DNA of 56,501 nt from an uncultured SAR116 cluster alpha proteobacterium (GTDB lineage Bacteria > Pseudomonadota > Alphaproteobacteria > Puniceispirillales > Marisalimonadaceae). The notes beneath the pieces were generated by a model, which did no database searches, was not told where the DNA came from, and saw nothing but the letters and a program-made list of their open reading frames with translations. This document shows positions 35,817 to 43,111 of this stretch, piece after piece. Each line of letters starts with the position of its first letter. Within the stretch, counting starts at the first letter, position 1. The stretch spans positions 1 to 56,501 of the forward strand of contig CACHEH010000007.1 of NCBI GenBank assembly GCA_902578805.1, read 5' to 3'. A program made the position numbers and the translations under genes.

Positions 35817-36197
35817 TTATAAAAAGTTAAAACTCATTATTATTAAACATATAAGAGAAATGGCCCAAATGCCTGTCCTTACATAGTTTATTCCAACAAT
35901 ATATACTGGAACATAAATTATTCTTGCAAATAACCACATCATTGCTAGCAAAGAGTTATCTACATCATTAATAATTGATAAAAGCATTAATCCAATAAAT
36001 ATTGGTAGTGTTTCAAATAAATTTTTTAATGACCTATTAGCTCTATCTATATATTTTGAAGTATTTGCTGCATTATCTCTGGAAGAGAATAAATAAGATA
36101 ATTTTACATTATTTGTAAATAGGCTTATTAGTACAGGAATGGTAATTTGGATTAGGACTAATAAAAAAGATAATAAAAGAATACTCGTTAGCGTCAT
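35817..36197 (-). CDS. MAPEG-family membrane protein
   Basis: A 126-residue protein with four spans. The segment RANRSLKNLFETLPIFIGL, with the Asn and Glu of the family, and ARIIYVPVYIVG identify MAPEG (membrane-associated proteins in eicosanoid and glutathione metabolism). Bacterial members are mostly uncharacterised. GGAG lies before the ATG at 36197. A 55-residue coiled-coil gene ends 13 bases upstream, probably in the same transcript. Confidence 0.85.
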   Translation of the reverse strand: MTLTSILLLSFLLVLIQITIPVLISLFTNNVKLSYLFSSRDNAANTSKYIDRANRSLKNLFETLPIFIGLMLLSIINDVDNSLLAMMWLFARIIYVPVYIVGINYVRTGIWAISLICLIIMSFNFL

Positions 36198-36210
36198 TTT
36201 TGTCTCCAGG

Positions 36211-36378
36211 TTACTGTTTTGATTGATATAACTTCAATTTGTTAATAAGAACATTTATATATTCCTTAGTTTCAGCTAATTCATTTTTTAGTCTCCTGTT
36301 TTGTTCTTCAAGAAAATAATTTTGTCTTTTTAGCCACTCATCTTGGCTAATTTCTTTTGGATAATCTCTTTTGGTCAT
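36211..36378 (-). CDS. Small coiled-coil protein (55 residues)
   Basis: An overlooked short frame: it opens MTKRDYPKEISQDEWLKRQ and continues with a heptad-rich, charged helix (EEQNRRLKNELAETKEY) ending YQSKQ. It is free of hydrophobic spans and very likely a coiled coil. It sits between a two-span mini-protein gene (37-base gap) and MAPEG (13-base gap). The protein-like composition and the good downstream ribosome site support a real gene. Function unknown. Confidence 0.6.
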   Translation of the reverse strand: MTKRDYPKEISQDEWLKRQNYFLEEQNRRLKNELAETKEYINVLINKLKLYQSKQ

Positions 36379-36415
36379 TTCGGTCTCGAATTTAAAATTT
36401 CTTTAAATTTAAATG

Positions 36416-36598
36416 CTAATTAGATTTAAATTCATTATCTTCTTCATTTGGATCTTTAGTAAGGTAAACTCCAAAGCAGAAGCCACCAATAGCAAAAAAA
36501 TTTATTACAAAATTGGGTTCAACTAAATCTATCCATCTTAATATGCCCCATATCAATGCAGATACAACAATAATACAGCCAATAATTTGTTTTTTCAT
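36416..36598 (-). CDS. Small two-span membrane protein (60 residues)
   Basis: The frame MKKQIIGCIIVVSALIWGIL has a first span at about 4-22, a second at about 30-46 (NFFAIGGFCFGVYLT), and an acidic tail DPNEEDNEFKSN. It is the first gene of a minus-strand set with the coiled-coil protein and MAPEG. No family is recognised. Confidence 0.5.
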   Translation of the reverse strand: MKKQIIGCIIVVSALIWGILRWIDLVEPNFVINFFAIGGFCFGVYLTKDPNEEDNEFKSN

Positions 36599-36704
36599 TT
36601 TTTTCCAATATATTTAAGTTTTATTAAATCAAAAAATTGATAAACTTTTATTACAAATAAAATTAAGTCAATTATCATTATAAAACGTAATTTTCTTATT
36701 TAGT

Positions 36705-37245
36705 ATGAATATTTTAAATTTATTTTTTTTTCTTAATTTTAATCCAAGAAGCATTAGGTAATACTATATTTAAAGAAAATTTTGATAATCCAAAAAAGTG
36801 GCAATTTATTTCAGATCAAGTTATGGGTGGTATGTCTTCGGGTAAAGTTGAATTTTTTAATGAGAACAATAATTTGTATGCACGTTTGACTGGAAATGTT
36901 TCCACGGAAAATAAGGGAGGTTTCATTCAGATTAGAAGAAAACTTAAAAAAGCAAGTTTAAAGGGCGCAAAATTTATTGAGATGACTGCAAAAGGTAATA
37001 ATCAAAATTATTTTATTCACCTGAGAACATCTAGAACTTTACTACCGTGGCAATATTATCAAATTAGTTTTAAAGTTGTTAATGATTTCAAAATATTTAA
37101 ATTACCAATTAATGAATTTAAAAGGTCTAGTGTTTTCTTATCTAAACAAATTAATCCTGAAAATATTACATCTGTAGGAGTTGTTGCATTTGGGAGAAAT
37201 CATTCAGCAGATATTTATATTAAAGAAATTAATTTTATAGATTAA
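36705..37245 (+). CDS. CIA30-family exported protein, broken by a 9-T tract
   Basis: The main frame carries the CIA30 landmarks WQFISDQVMGGMSSGKV, a GFIQIRRKL strand and YFIHLRTSRT, a galactose-binding-like fold found in complex I assembly factor CIA30 and in bacterial exported relatives. The first in-frame ATG (36823) falls inside the conserved DQVMGGMS motif, so it cannot be the start. The frame is open back to 36718 and encodes FFFLILIQEALGNTIFKENF, half of a signal peptide. An ATG at 36705 is one base out of frame, with a run of nine T (36723-36731) between. Removing one T joins them into MNILNLFFFLILIQEALG. So the gene is frameshifted, misread, or rescued by slippage. Confidence 0.72.
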
Positions 37246-37256
37246 ATCTAATATAT

Positions 37257-37451
37257 TTATTTTAGTAACGTTGCTCTTTTAAATTCTACGTGCTTTGGTC
37301 TAATCGTAAAAAATCTAGAAATTCTGTGTTGTTCGAATGCTTCATCAATTATACTCTGAAGATTGCCCAATTCTCCCTCTATAGGTTGGCTATTCCATTC
37401 TCTATTATCTACTAAAAGCGTAATAATATATTTTTGTTTTTTATTAGTCAT
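37257..37451 (-). CDS. Small hypothetical protein (64 residues)
   Basis: A 64-residue soluble, mixed alpha/beta-looking protein (YIITLLVDNREWNSQPIEG ... FFTIRPKHVEFKRATLL). It begins 2 bases after the zinc protease stop on the same strand, so it is probably co-translated. I do not recognise the family. Its balanced composition and spacing support a real gene. Confidence 0.55.
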   Translation of the reverse strand: MTNKKQKYIITLLVDNREWNSQPIEGELGNLQSIIDEAFEQHRISRFFTIRPKHVEFKRATLLK

Positions 37452-37453
37452 AA

Positions 37454-38131
37454 TTATCTAATTCTTGAAAGTAATAACCAAATAAATCTTAGAGACACAA
37501 AGTTTCTTATAACTCCAATAACATAGGTAAAAGCAGCAGCTTTCAGAATAGATTGACAAGCATCGTGATACTCTTCTGGAACTTTACTTTTAATTATAGG
37601 CAAAGCTCTATTAAAACTAGCATCTAATTCAACTTCTAAAGTTATTAAATGAATTATTACACCTATTATAAGTGATAAAAATACTAATATTAGACAAACT
37701 TTAATTAATGAATAAGAACCAGTTGCAAAGATTGTAGGTATACCCATTAGTAATAAACCGCTACCTAACTGTGAGATCCATGCTGTATTCTTAACAAGGC
37801 TTGTCCTCTGTTCAAGTGGTTTATATTTTTCATGATGTTGCATTGCATGGCCAATTTCGTGGCAGACAATTGATATTGCAGTAAGACTTTTTCGAGAAAG
37901 ACGATTTTCTGAAACTTTTACTTTTTTTTCATTAAGATCATAATGATCTATACTTAAAGATTTTTCAATTTTAACATCATTTAAGCCAAGCTCATTAAGA
38001 ATAATTTTGCCAAACTCTAATCCAGTAAAAGGCATATTTACTAGAACTTTGTCATTTTTAGTAAATACGTAATTTAGCCATATCATTGGAGCGATTGATA
38101 GTATTAGCAATAATGTTATATAAAATATCAT
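37454..38131 (-). CDS. Zinc metallopeptidase, YugP family (neutral zinc peptidase type 2)
   Basis: A 225-residue membrane protease. The zinc motif HEIGHAMQHHEKY is preceded by AISIVC. The N-terminus has one span (about 2-20), and three more spans follow the active site. EVELDASFNRAL carries the third zinc ligand expected in the family. Its role is thought to be membrane-protein quality control, but targets are unknown. It is followed by the 64-residue gene. Confidence 0.9.
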   Translation of the reverse strand: MIFYITLLLILSIAPMIWLNYVFTKNDKVLVNMPFTGLEFGKIILNELGLNDVKIEKSLSIDHYDLNEKKVKVSENRLSRKSLTAISIVCHEIGHAMQHHEKYKPLEQRTSLVKNTAWISQLGSGLLLMGIPTIFATGSYSLIKVCLILVFLSLIIGVIIHLITLEVELDASFNRALPIIKSKVPEEYHDACQSILKAAAFTYVIGVIRNFVSLRFIWLLLSRIR

Positions 38132-38219
38132 TTTGTAGAGTATGGCAGATGTTTTAATTTCCTTATAAATTAGATATTTGGTAATTTTTTTATTTTATTC
38201 AACTATCAACCAAAATTTA

Positions 38220-38642
38220 TTAGTCACATTTAATTTTTTGTTCTAATATTTCTTTTTTCCTTAAGGTCATTTTGTCTACAATATTATAAATTTTTTTTAA
38301 TAATGAAATATCAGATGAGTATGATTTTATTTGACCGTCATAACCAATCAACCACATTCCATATTTGTTTTTAAATTTTTCTGAAATATTATATTTTTTT
38401 ACTTCATCACCTACTATTCGAATATACTTTAAATTTCTACTATCATTCTCACACCTGTTTTTTTTAAAAAAATTATCGGTTTCATTTATGAAATAAACGT
38501 ATTTTGATTTTGAAATAAAAAGGACTATCCTTTTTTCCCATGCAAAAGAATTGATATAATCTTCCAAGATTATTTTTTCAGAAGCATAACTCATTGAAAT
38601 AGACATAAACGAAATCATTAAAGAAGTAGATATTTTTTTCAT
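38220..38642 (-). CDS. DUF4174-like exported protein
   Basis: An exported protein of about 140 residues. The signal peptide is MKKISTSLMISFMSISMSYA if started at 38642; an ATG at 38657, just after the cutA stop, is an alternative. The body WEKRIVLFISKS, then GMWLIGYDGQIKSYSS and VDKMTLRKKEILE, fits DUF4174, a thioredoxin-like domain of unknown role with strongly conserved R-R/K-x-E ending. It overlaps or abuts cutA, so the two are co-expressed. Confidence 0.72.
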   Translation of the reverse strand: MKKISTSLMISFMSISMSYASEKIILEDYINSFAWEKRIVLFISKSKYVYFINETDNFFKKNRCENDSRNLKYIRIVGDEVKKYNISEKFKNKYGMWLIGYDGQIKSYSSDISLLKKIYNIVDKMTLRKKEILEQKIKCD

Positions 38643-38658
38643 ATATAATTTATACATC

Positions 38659-38991
38659 TTAATCAGATAGATTTACAGATGTTTCAACCCATTTTAAAAA
38701 ATCTTTATGCCCCTTAGAAACATCTATCTTTAGTATACATGGTGTTTCGTATACGTGATTTTTGATTATTAACTTTTCAAGTAAATTATATTTATTATCT
38801 AATGTTTTTAAAAGTAAAACTGTTTCTTTTTCCAATTTAACTTCTCCTTTCCATTCAAACATAGAATGAGACTCTGGAAAAATATTTGCGCACGCAACTA
38901 ATTTGTCTTTAATCGCAAGTTCGGCAATTAGCTCTGCTTGCTCAAAATTTTCAACTGTTACATATACAAAGCAAAATTTATCTTTTATCAT
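38659..38991 (-). CDS. cutA: Divalent-cation tolerance protein CutA
   Basis: A 110-residue trimeric CutA1 protein. The family landmarks are present: FVYVTVENFEQAELIAEL, LVACANIFPESHSMFEWKGE and KNHVYETPCILKIDV. CutA is linked to copper tolerance, but its real function is debated. The start is the ATG at 38991; the TTG two codons earlier is less likely. It lies just upstream of the DUF4174 gene. Confidence 0.92.
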   Translation of the reverse strand: MIKDKFCFVYVTVENFEQAELIAELAIKDKLVACANIFPESHSMFEWKGEVKLEKETVLLLKTLDNKYNLLEKLIIKNHVYETPCILKIDVSKGHKDFLKWVETSVNLSD

Positions 38992-39087
38992 ATGCAAATC
39001 TTAAACTGATTAATAGCTTAACGTAAAGAGTAATAAAATTTTCAAGTTTTAATTTATTTTAAGAACTGACATACGGTAAGGTAATTT

Positions 39088-39282
39088 ATGAATAAAGAAA
39101 ATGATAAGCTTAATAAATTTAAAGCTGAAGTAAAAATAAAATCCAAGAAAAGTGATTTCTTTAACTCTTATCTGGAAAAAACTAATAACATTGATGATAA
39201 AATTGCATTAATAAAATTTAAGTATAAAGACGATAATCAACAAGTTTTAAATAGCATTAAAAATTTATTGAAAAAAAAATAA
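39088..39282 (+). CDS. Small charged hypothetical protein (64 residues)
   Basis: A lysine-rich, soluble frame (MNKENDKLNKFKAEVKIKSK ... NSIKNLLKKK) with likely helices. TACGGTAAGGTAA precedes the ATG at a usable distance. No family is recognised. It stands alone between cutA (minus) and a small minus-strand membrane gene. Confidence 0.45.
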   Translation: MNKENDKLNKFKAEVKIKSKKSDFFNSYLEKTNNIDDKIALIKFKYKDDNQQVLNSIKNLLKKK

Positions 39283-39308
39283 TTTAATAAATTAATTTTG
39301 TACATATA

Positions 39309-39325
39309 TATGCATATTATGCATA
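39309..39325. promoter_or_regulatory. Twin TATGCATA palindromes
   Basis: TATGCATA, one T, TATGCATA: two copies of a self-complementary octamer side by side, in the gap between convergent short genes, 24 bases after one stop and 24 bases before the other. It could be a regulator site or a weak hairpin; nothing else supports it. Confidence 0.2.
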
Positions 39326-39348
39326 AAAATACGTTATACTATATTTAT

Positions 39349-39522
39349 TTAATCATCTTCAGATTTTTTTAGTTGGGTAACATAAATTGAATAGCAAAAT
39401 CCAAAAATAGCTGCAGCGTCTACCCAATTAAAAGTTTCATCCGATCCACCTATAACTCTATAAATTCCATAAACAAAGCAAACAATTCCAAGTAACCAAC
39501 TTTGAGCATATTTAAAATCCAT
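39349..39522 (-). CDS. Small membrane protein (57 residues)
   Basis: A short frame starting MDFKYAQSWLLGIVCFVYGI and ending VTQLKKSEDD, with two hydrophobic segments (about 8-24 and 35-50) around a GGSDETFNWVD turn. The composition and the acidic end after the last span look protein-like. It lies 47 bases downstream of the DUF2784 gene on the same strand. Unrecognised family. Confidence 0.52.
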   Translation of the reverse strand: MDFKYAQSWLLGIVCFVYGIYRVIGGSDETFNWVDAAAIFGFCYSIYVTQLKKSEDD

Positions 39523-39569
39523 ATTAATCTCTTATTTTTTAAAGTTTTTAATCCAATATTAATTATAAA

Positions 39570-39947
39570 TTATTTTAAATAACTATCCTTAAACTTTGGA
39601 GGATAAATCTTCCACATCAATAATGTCCATCCTAAAAATACAAAATATAAAAACATAAAAAAACTAGTTGAAAAGTCCCAGTAAATAAACTTTTCAATCC
39701 AAAAAGAAATAAAAGATTTACTATTATTTATTCCTCGAAGATAATTTTCAATAGAGGTTAATGGACAAGTTATGCCAACAAGAGTTTCGAATGTCACTAA
39801 AAACATTAGACCAAAATGAAATAATCTTAATTTAAAGTTTTTTATCCAACTCCAATCATAATAATACCCAATAGGTATTAATAAAAAACCAACAGTAATA
39901 AAAATTACAACAAGAAAATGTAAAATTAAAATAATATCAGCAAGCAA
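39570..39947 (-). CDS. DUF2784 domain membrane protein
   Basis: A 125-residue four-span protein. The first span carries LHFLVVIFITVGFLLIP, and VGITCPLTSIENYLRG is the diagnostic DUF2784 motif (CPLTxxEN). It then reads FIEKFIYWD, in place of the usual His-Tyr motif, followed by a closing span. The function of DUF2784 is unknown. Confidence 0.85.
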   Translation of the reverse strand: MLADIILILHFLVVIFITVGFLLIPIGYYYDWSWIKNFKLRLFHFGLMFLVTFETLVGITCPLTSIENYLRGINNSKSFISFWIEKFIYWDFSTSFFMFLYFVFLGWTLLMWKIYPPKFKDSYLK

Positions 39948-40055
39948 AGGTTAAACCTAGAACAACATAAACATTAATTTTAAAATATTTAATATAATTA
40001 TTAATTAATTTTTTTTTGTTTACTAGTTTTGAATAAAATAAGTTATTCTATTCAG

Positions 40056-40598
40056 ATGTGTGGAAGATTTGTTATTTCGTCAAAAAATGCATTCAATTTA
40101 GAATATGAAGTATCGTATAATGTATGTCCGTCACAATTAGTTCCAGTAAAAACCAAAGAAAAATCGCTGTTAATGAAATGGTCATATTCTCCATTATGGA
40201 AACAAGATATGAACCTAATTAATTGTCGTTCTGAAACTATGAATGAAAAGCCATCATTTAAAAATGCAAAGAGATGTATAATTTTTAACAATGGTTGGTA
40301 TGAGTGGCAAAGAAAAGATAATAAAAAAATACCTTATTATCACTTTTCCCAAACTAATTATTTTGCTGGTCTATATAATGAGATTGGTTGTTTAATATTG
40401 ACAAGAAATTCCGTAGATCAAATAAATCATATACATCACAGACAACCTGTCTTGTTAGAAGAGTCTGAAATTACGTCATTTCTTTTAGGAAAAGATATAT
40501 TTAATAGTAATGCAAACAATAATATAAATTTTTATCGTGTTTCTGTGAATGTAAATAATCCAAAAAATAATAATTCATCACTTACAGATATTTATTAA
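40056..40598 (+). CDS. SRAP-family abasic-site sensor (HMCES/YedK)
   Basis: A 180-residue SOS-response-associated peptidase-like protein. I chose the ATG at 40056 because the family needs Met-Cys-Gly-Arg-Phe: after Met removal Cys2 forms the thiazolidine crosslink to abasic sites in single-stranded DNA. Further landmarks are YNVCPSQ (Asn), NCRSETM (usually NARAET), NNGWYEWQ with the active Glu, and HHRQPVLL with the active His. The protein is shorter than E. coli YedK (about 220 residues). The longer frame from 40029 would bury Cys2 and is rejected. Confidence 0.92.
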   Translation: MCGRFVISSKNAFNLEYEVSYNVCPSQLVPVKTKEKSLLMKWSYSPLWKQDMNLINCRSETMNEKPSFKNAKRCIIFNNGWYEWQRKDNKKIPYYHFSQTNYFAGLYNEIGCLILTRNSVDQINHIHHRQPVLLEESEITSFLLGKDIFNSNANNNINFYRVSVNVNNPKNNNSSLTDIY

Positions 40599-40680
40599 TT
40601 ATAAAAAATAGTAAATTAAAAATGTTTAATTTTTTAAATACAACTTGAAAAACATTTATTCTTGAATTAGGGTTTATGTT

Positions 40681-40827
40681 ATGTGTATTGGTTCAACGAC
40701 AAGTTTATTATCTACTTTTATTTTAGCTTTAGTTTCATTTGTGTGTATTTGGAATTACTCTAAAATTAAGGATAACATAAGAAAAATATTTACTAACCAT
40801 TTTTCAAAAAAACCAAACCTACAGTAA
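40681..40827 (+). CDS. Single-span mini-protein, MCIG family copy 1 (48 residues)
   Basis: A short frame opening MCIGSTTSLLSTFILALVSF, then VCIWNYSKIKDNIRK and a basic tail ending KKPNLQ. One membrane span (about 8-26) with Cys at position 2 and a positive tail. A clear paralog lies at 48428 with the same MCIG start, S-x-LS-x-F-x-LAL core and IWNYSKIK. The conservation between two distant copies is strong evidence that both are genes. Function unknown. Confidence 0.68.
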   Translation: MCIGSTTSLLSTFILALVSFVCIWNYSKIKDNIRKIFTNHFSKKPNLQ

Positions 40828-40845
40828 AAAGCAAAAACCTAATAA

Positions 40846-41091
40846 ATGTTAAAACTTATAATCTTTTTAGTTATCATTTTTTCGATTGCTTACTTTTTAT
40901 TTAATTCATTTATGTCCAAAAGAGAGCATAGAAGTACTAAGTTCATCCTTCCAATAATATTAACATTTTTGATTGTAGTAATGATATTTTTTATTTTGCC
41001 AAGATTTGGAATTAATCCTATAGCTCTATTTCAAAATTTTGTTTCTAAAATAATTCCGTTTATTTCAATGTTAAGAGGAATTGTAAGCTAA
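40846..41091 (+). CDS. Small two-span membrane protein (81 residues)
   Basis: A frame MLKLIIFLVIIFSIAYFLFN with a first span at about 2-20, a basic SKREHRSTKF loop, a second span at about 33-53, and a hydrophobic end. It follows the MCIG mini-gene by 18 bases, so the two may be co-transcribed. I recall similar unnamed proteins in marine alphaproteobacteria but cannot assign a family. Confidence 0.55.
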   Translation: MLKLIIFLVIIFSIAYFLFNSFMSKREHRSTKFILPIILTFLIVVMIFFILPRFGINPIALFQNFVSKIIPFISMLRGIVS

Positions 41092-41112
41092 AATTAAGTT
41101 AGTAATTTTTTT

Positions 41113-41694
41113 TCAAATTTTACTGCTAACTTTTTTATTGTTTTTGAAATAACCAGAATAATCTTCATATAAATAACCAGATGGAGAAAAATACTCCCAA
41201 TAACCATCCTTGGTACCGTTTTTATAATTCCCTTGATATTTCAATTGTCCATTATAATAGAAAGCAACCCAAGATCCTGATTTTTTCCCATTCTCAAACT
41301 TACCTTTGTAGCTTATTTCACCATTTTCAAATAGACGTATCCAGTGACCATCTTCAAGATCATTTTTGTATTGACCCTTTTCTATTAAATGACCTCTATT
41401 GTTGTAAGTAATCCAGGCACCATTTTTTCTACCAGTTTTATAATTTGATACAGAAAATAATTGTCCATTAGTGTAATATCTTACCCATGTACCTTCTTTC
41501 ATTCCATCTTGGATCTGGCCTTTAATGTTTCCATTTATCTCTCCACTGAAAGGAATATTGGTATTTTTTTTATAATAAATTCCTTTTTCCCAAATTAAAT
41601 CATCCATGGTTTCACTATGAATAGAACGAACTATAAAAAAGATTAGAAATGTAAAAATAATCATCCAAATGAATTTTATATAAACTGAAATCAC
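41113..41694 (-). CDS. MORN-variant repeat protein (YwqK-like)
   Basis: A 193-residue protein with an N-terminal membrane or signal segment (about 6-25) followed by five to six MORN_2-type repeats of about 23 residues, such as GTWVRYYTNGQL, GAWITYNNRGHL, GHWIRLFENGE, GSWVAFYYNGQL and GYWEYFSPSGYL, joined by G-x-Y-K-N/D. Such repeats form a beta-hairpin ladder. The family includes the B. subtilis YwqK antitoxin, but no toxin gene is adjacent here. It is probably an exported or anchored structural protein. Confidence 0.85.
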   Translation of the reverse strand: MISVYIKFIWMIIFTFLIFFIVRSIHSETMDDLIWEKGIYYKKNTNIPFSGEINGNIKGQIQDGMKEGTWVRYYTNGQLFSVSNYKTGRKNGAWITYNNRGHLIEKGQYKNDLEDGHWIRLFENGEISYKGKFENGKKSGSWVAFYYNGQLKYQGNYKNGTKDGYWEYFSPSGYLYEDYSGYFKNNKKVSSKI

Positions 41695-41697
41695 TTT

Positions 41698-42060
41698 TTA
41701 AATCCACTCATCATTAGGAGCTGTTAAATCTCCTTTTACATTGCCGGTATTTAATATTCCTTTAGGTTCTACTAACATGATTTGACATTCTTCTTCTGAG
41801 GTTGGCTTATGATCTACCCCTTTAGGTACTACTATCATTTCACCTTCATTTATTTCTATGATTTCTGAATCAAATTCTATTTTCATACTACCTTTAATTA
41901 CTATAAAAACTTCATCTGTATCTGAATGATTATGTTTAATAAATTCACCTTTTATTTTAACTAATTTAAATTGATAATTATTCATCTCAGATATTACTTT
42001 TGGAGACCAGTAATCATCAAATTTATTAAATTTAGAATATATGTTAATTGGTTTTGTCAT
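41698..42060 (-). CDS. Cupin-domain protein
   Basis: A 120-residue small beta-barrel. The metal motif is KHNHSDTDEVFIVIKGSMKIE (here GEFIKHNHSDTDE, with two His and a Glu), and the second motif is VVPKGVDHKP with its His. It matches the mannose-6-phosphate isomerase-like or phosphoglucose-type small cupins. The partner reaction is unknown. It lies 3 bases before the MORN gene on the same strand. Confidence 0.88.
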   Translation of the reverse strand: MTKPINIYSKFNKFDDYWSPKVISEMNNYQFKLVKIKGEFIKHNHSDTDEVFIVIKGSMKIEFDSEIIEINEGEMIVVPKGVDHKPTSEEECQIMLVEPKGILNTGNVKGDLTAPNDEWI

Positions 42061-42123
42061 GCAGGTAATTTAAACAAATTTAAAATTAGAGGTAAAGATT
42101 ATTTAATATTTTTTTGAATAGGA

Positions 42124-42333
42124 TTAAAAAATACTTCTTTCTTTTCTCGATTTTAACAAACCGATTGAAACAAATTTTCCAGATTTTGATTTAAAAGTTT
42201 TTCTAAAAATCTTGCTACACTCAAATGCACATTTGGCACATAGAAAAAAATAATCACTATCATTTTTTTCGTATTTACAATTATACAACTTTTTAGAAGG
42301 AATATTACATCTTGAACAATAAAAATTTTTCAT
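42124..42333 (-). CDS. Small zinc-ribbon-like protein, family copy A (69 residues)
   Basis: A cysteine-rich protein: Cys6 and Cys9 (CSRC), Cys19 in LYNCKY, and Cys32 and Cys35 (CAKC), followed by a basic tail. The spacing C-x2-C-x9-C-x12-C-x2-C recurs in the proteins at 42659, 46457 and 48126. The two CxxC pairs probably bind zinc. The first line of the protein also resembles small CxxC proteins common in marine bacteria and phages. Function unknown. Confidence 0.65.
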   Translation of the reverse strand: MKNFYCSRCNIPSKKLYNCKYEKNDSDYFFLCAKCAFECSKIFRKTFKSKSGKFVSIGLLKSRKERSIF

Positions 42334-42365
42334 TACTTGATAATATTTAATTGTTTGCTTTAAAT

Positions 42366-42650
42366 TTAATTTTTTTCTTCATTTTCAAAAATATAGTGAG
42401 ATCCTCCAGAACCTATCATAATTGCTATTATTAATTCTGTATAACCATTTAAAATCAAGGTTTGAATAAGCAACCAAGGGATTATTATTAGAGCACTTAT
42501 TGGTAATATAATTAATATTTTAATTTTCAGATCAATATGTTTGTAGCATAATTTCGTTTTTTCAAAAATCCATTTTAACAAACCGAAAATTAATACACCC
42601 AAAATTATAAACATACAAAATATAAATATTTTAAAAATTATATGTTCCAT
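42366..42650 (-). CDS. Small membrane protein (94 residues)
   Basis: A protein with three hydrophobic segments (about 5-25, 45-66 and 68-82), a central lysine-rich CYKHIDLKIK loop and the end GSGGSHYIFENEEKN. It lies between two members of the zinc-ribbon-like family, with a gap of 8 bases on one side, so it may be part of their transcript. No family is recognised. Confidence 0.5.
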   Translation of the reverse strand: MEHIIFKIFIFCMFIILGVLIFGLLKWIFEKTKLCYKHIDLKIKILIILPISALIIIPWLLIQTLILNGYTELIIAIMIGSGGSHYIFENEEKN

Positions 42651-42658
42651 ATTATTTG

Positions 42659-42892
42659 TTATTTTAATTCATAAAATGGAAGTTCTAATTTTTTTAACAA
42701 AAGTCGACACTTAATAAGAGATTTTATGTTTTGGAATTGAGATCTAAAATTTTTGCCATTTATATTTTTAAAATATCTTATGCAATTCCCACAAAGGTAG
42801 ATCCAATTTTTTTCGGAAAAGTGTTTTTTACAGCTCCAAATTATTTTATGTGGATCAAAACATTCTTTACAAAAACTATTCAACTTAAACAT
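42659..42892 (-). CDS. Small zinc-ribbon-like protein, family copy B (77 residues)
   Basis: The sequence has CKEC at Cys8 and Cys11, Cys21 in IIWSCKK, CGNC at Cys34 and Cys37, then a basic helical tail with SQFQNIKSLIKCRLLL. It shares the C-x2-C-x9-C-x12-C-x2-C pattern with copies A, C and D, and its tail matches copy D (QIENIKRMIRCKL). It probably binds zinc; nucleic-acid binding is possible given the basic tail (inference). It begins 3 bases after a possible 30-residue membrane peptide gene. Confidence 0.65.
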   Translation of the reverse strand: MFKLNSFCKECFDPHKIIWSCKKHFSEKNWIYLCGNCIRYFKNINGKNFRSQFQNIKSLIKCRLLLKKLELPFYELK

Positions 42893-42895
42893 CTT

Positions 42896-42988
42896 TTAAA
42901 AACTCCACTGATTAATCCAATAAGACATAGTTGGAAAAAATACAAAAATTACAAATAAAATTAATAAAATAATTCCTAATTTACTCAT
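42896..42988 (-). CDS. Possible 30-residue membrane peptide
   Basis: The frame MSKLGIILLILFVIFVFFPT ending YWINQWSF encodes a single hydrophobic span. Its stop lies 3 bases before the copy B zinc-ribbon gene. Evidence is only the position and the tidy span-plus-aromatic end. Confidence 0.3.
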   Translation of the reverse strand: MSKLGIILLILFVIFVFFPTMSYWINQWSF

Positions 42989-43111
42989 TACTGATCCCCA
43001 ACTCCAAAGATAATATTAATAATCTCTTCAATAAATAATTTAATTTGTCAGTTTAATTTAAAACTTAAAAGCATTGTACTTTATTTATAAAATTATTATT
43101 AGTTTAAACGT

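Noticed and set aside
41113-41694. Toxin-antitoxin pair based on the YwqK-like antitoxin
   Set aside because: No toxin gene is adjacent, and the repeats alone only show a MORN-like fold.
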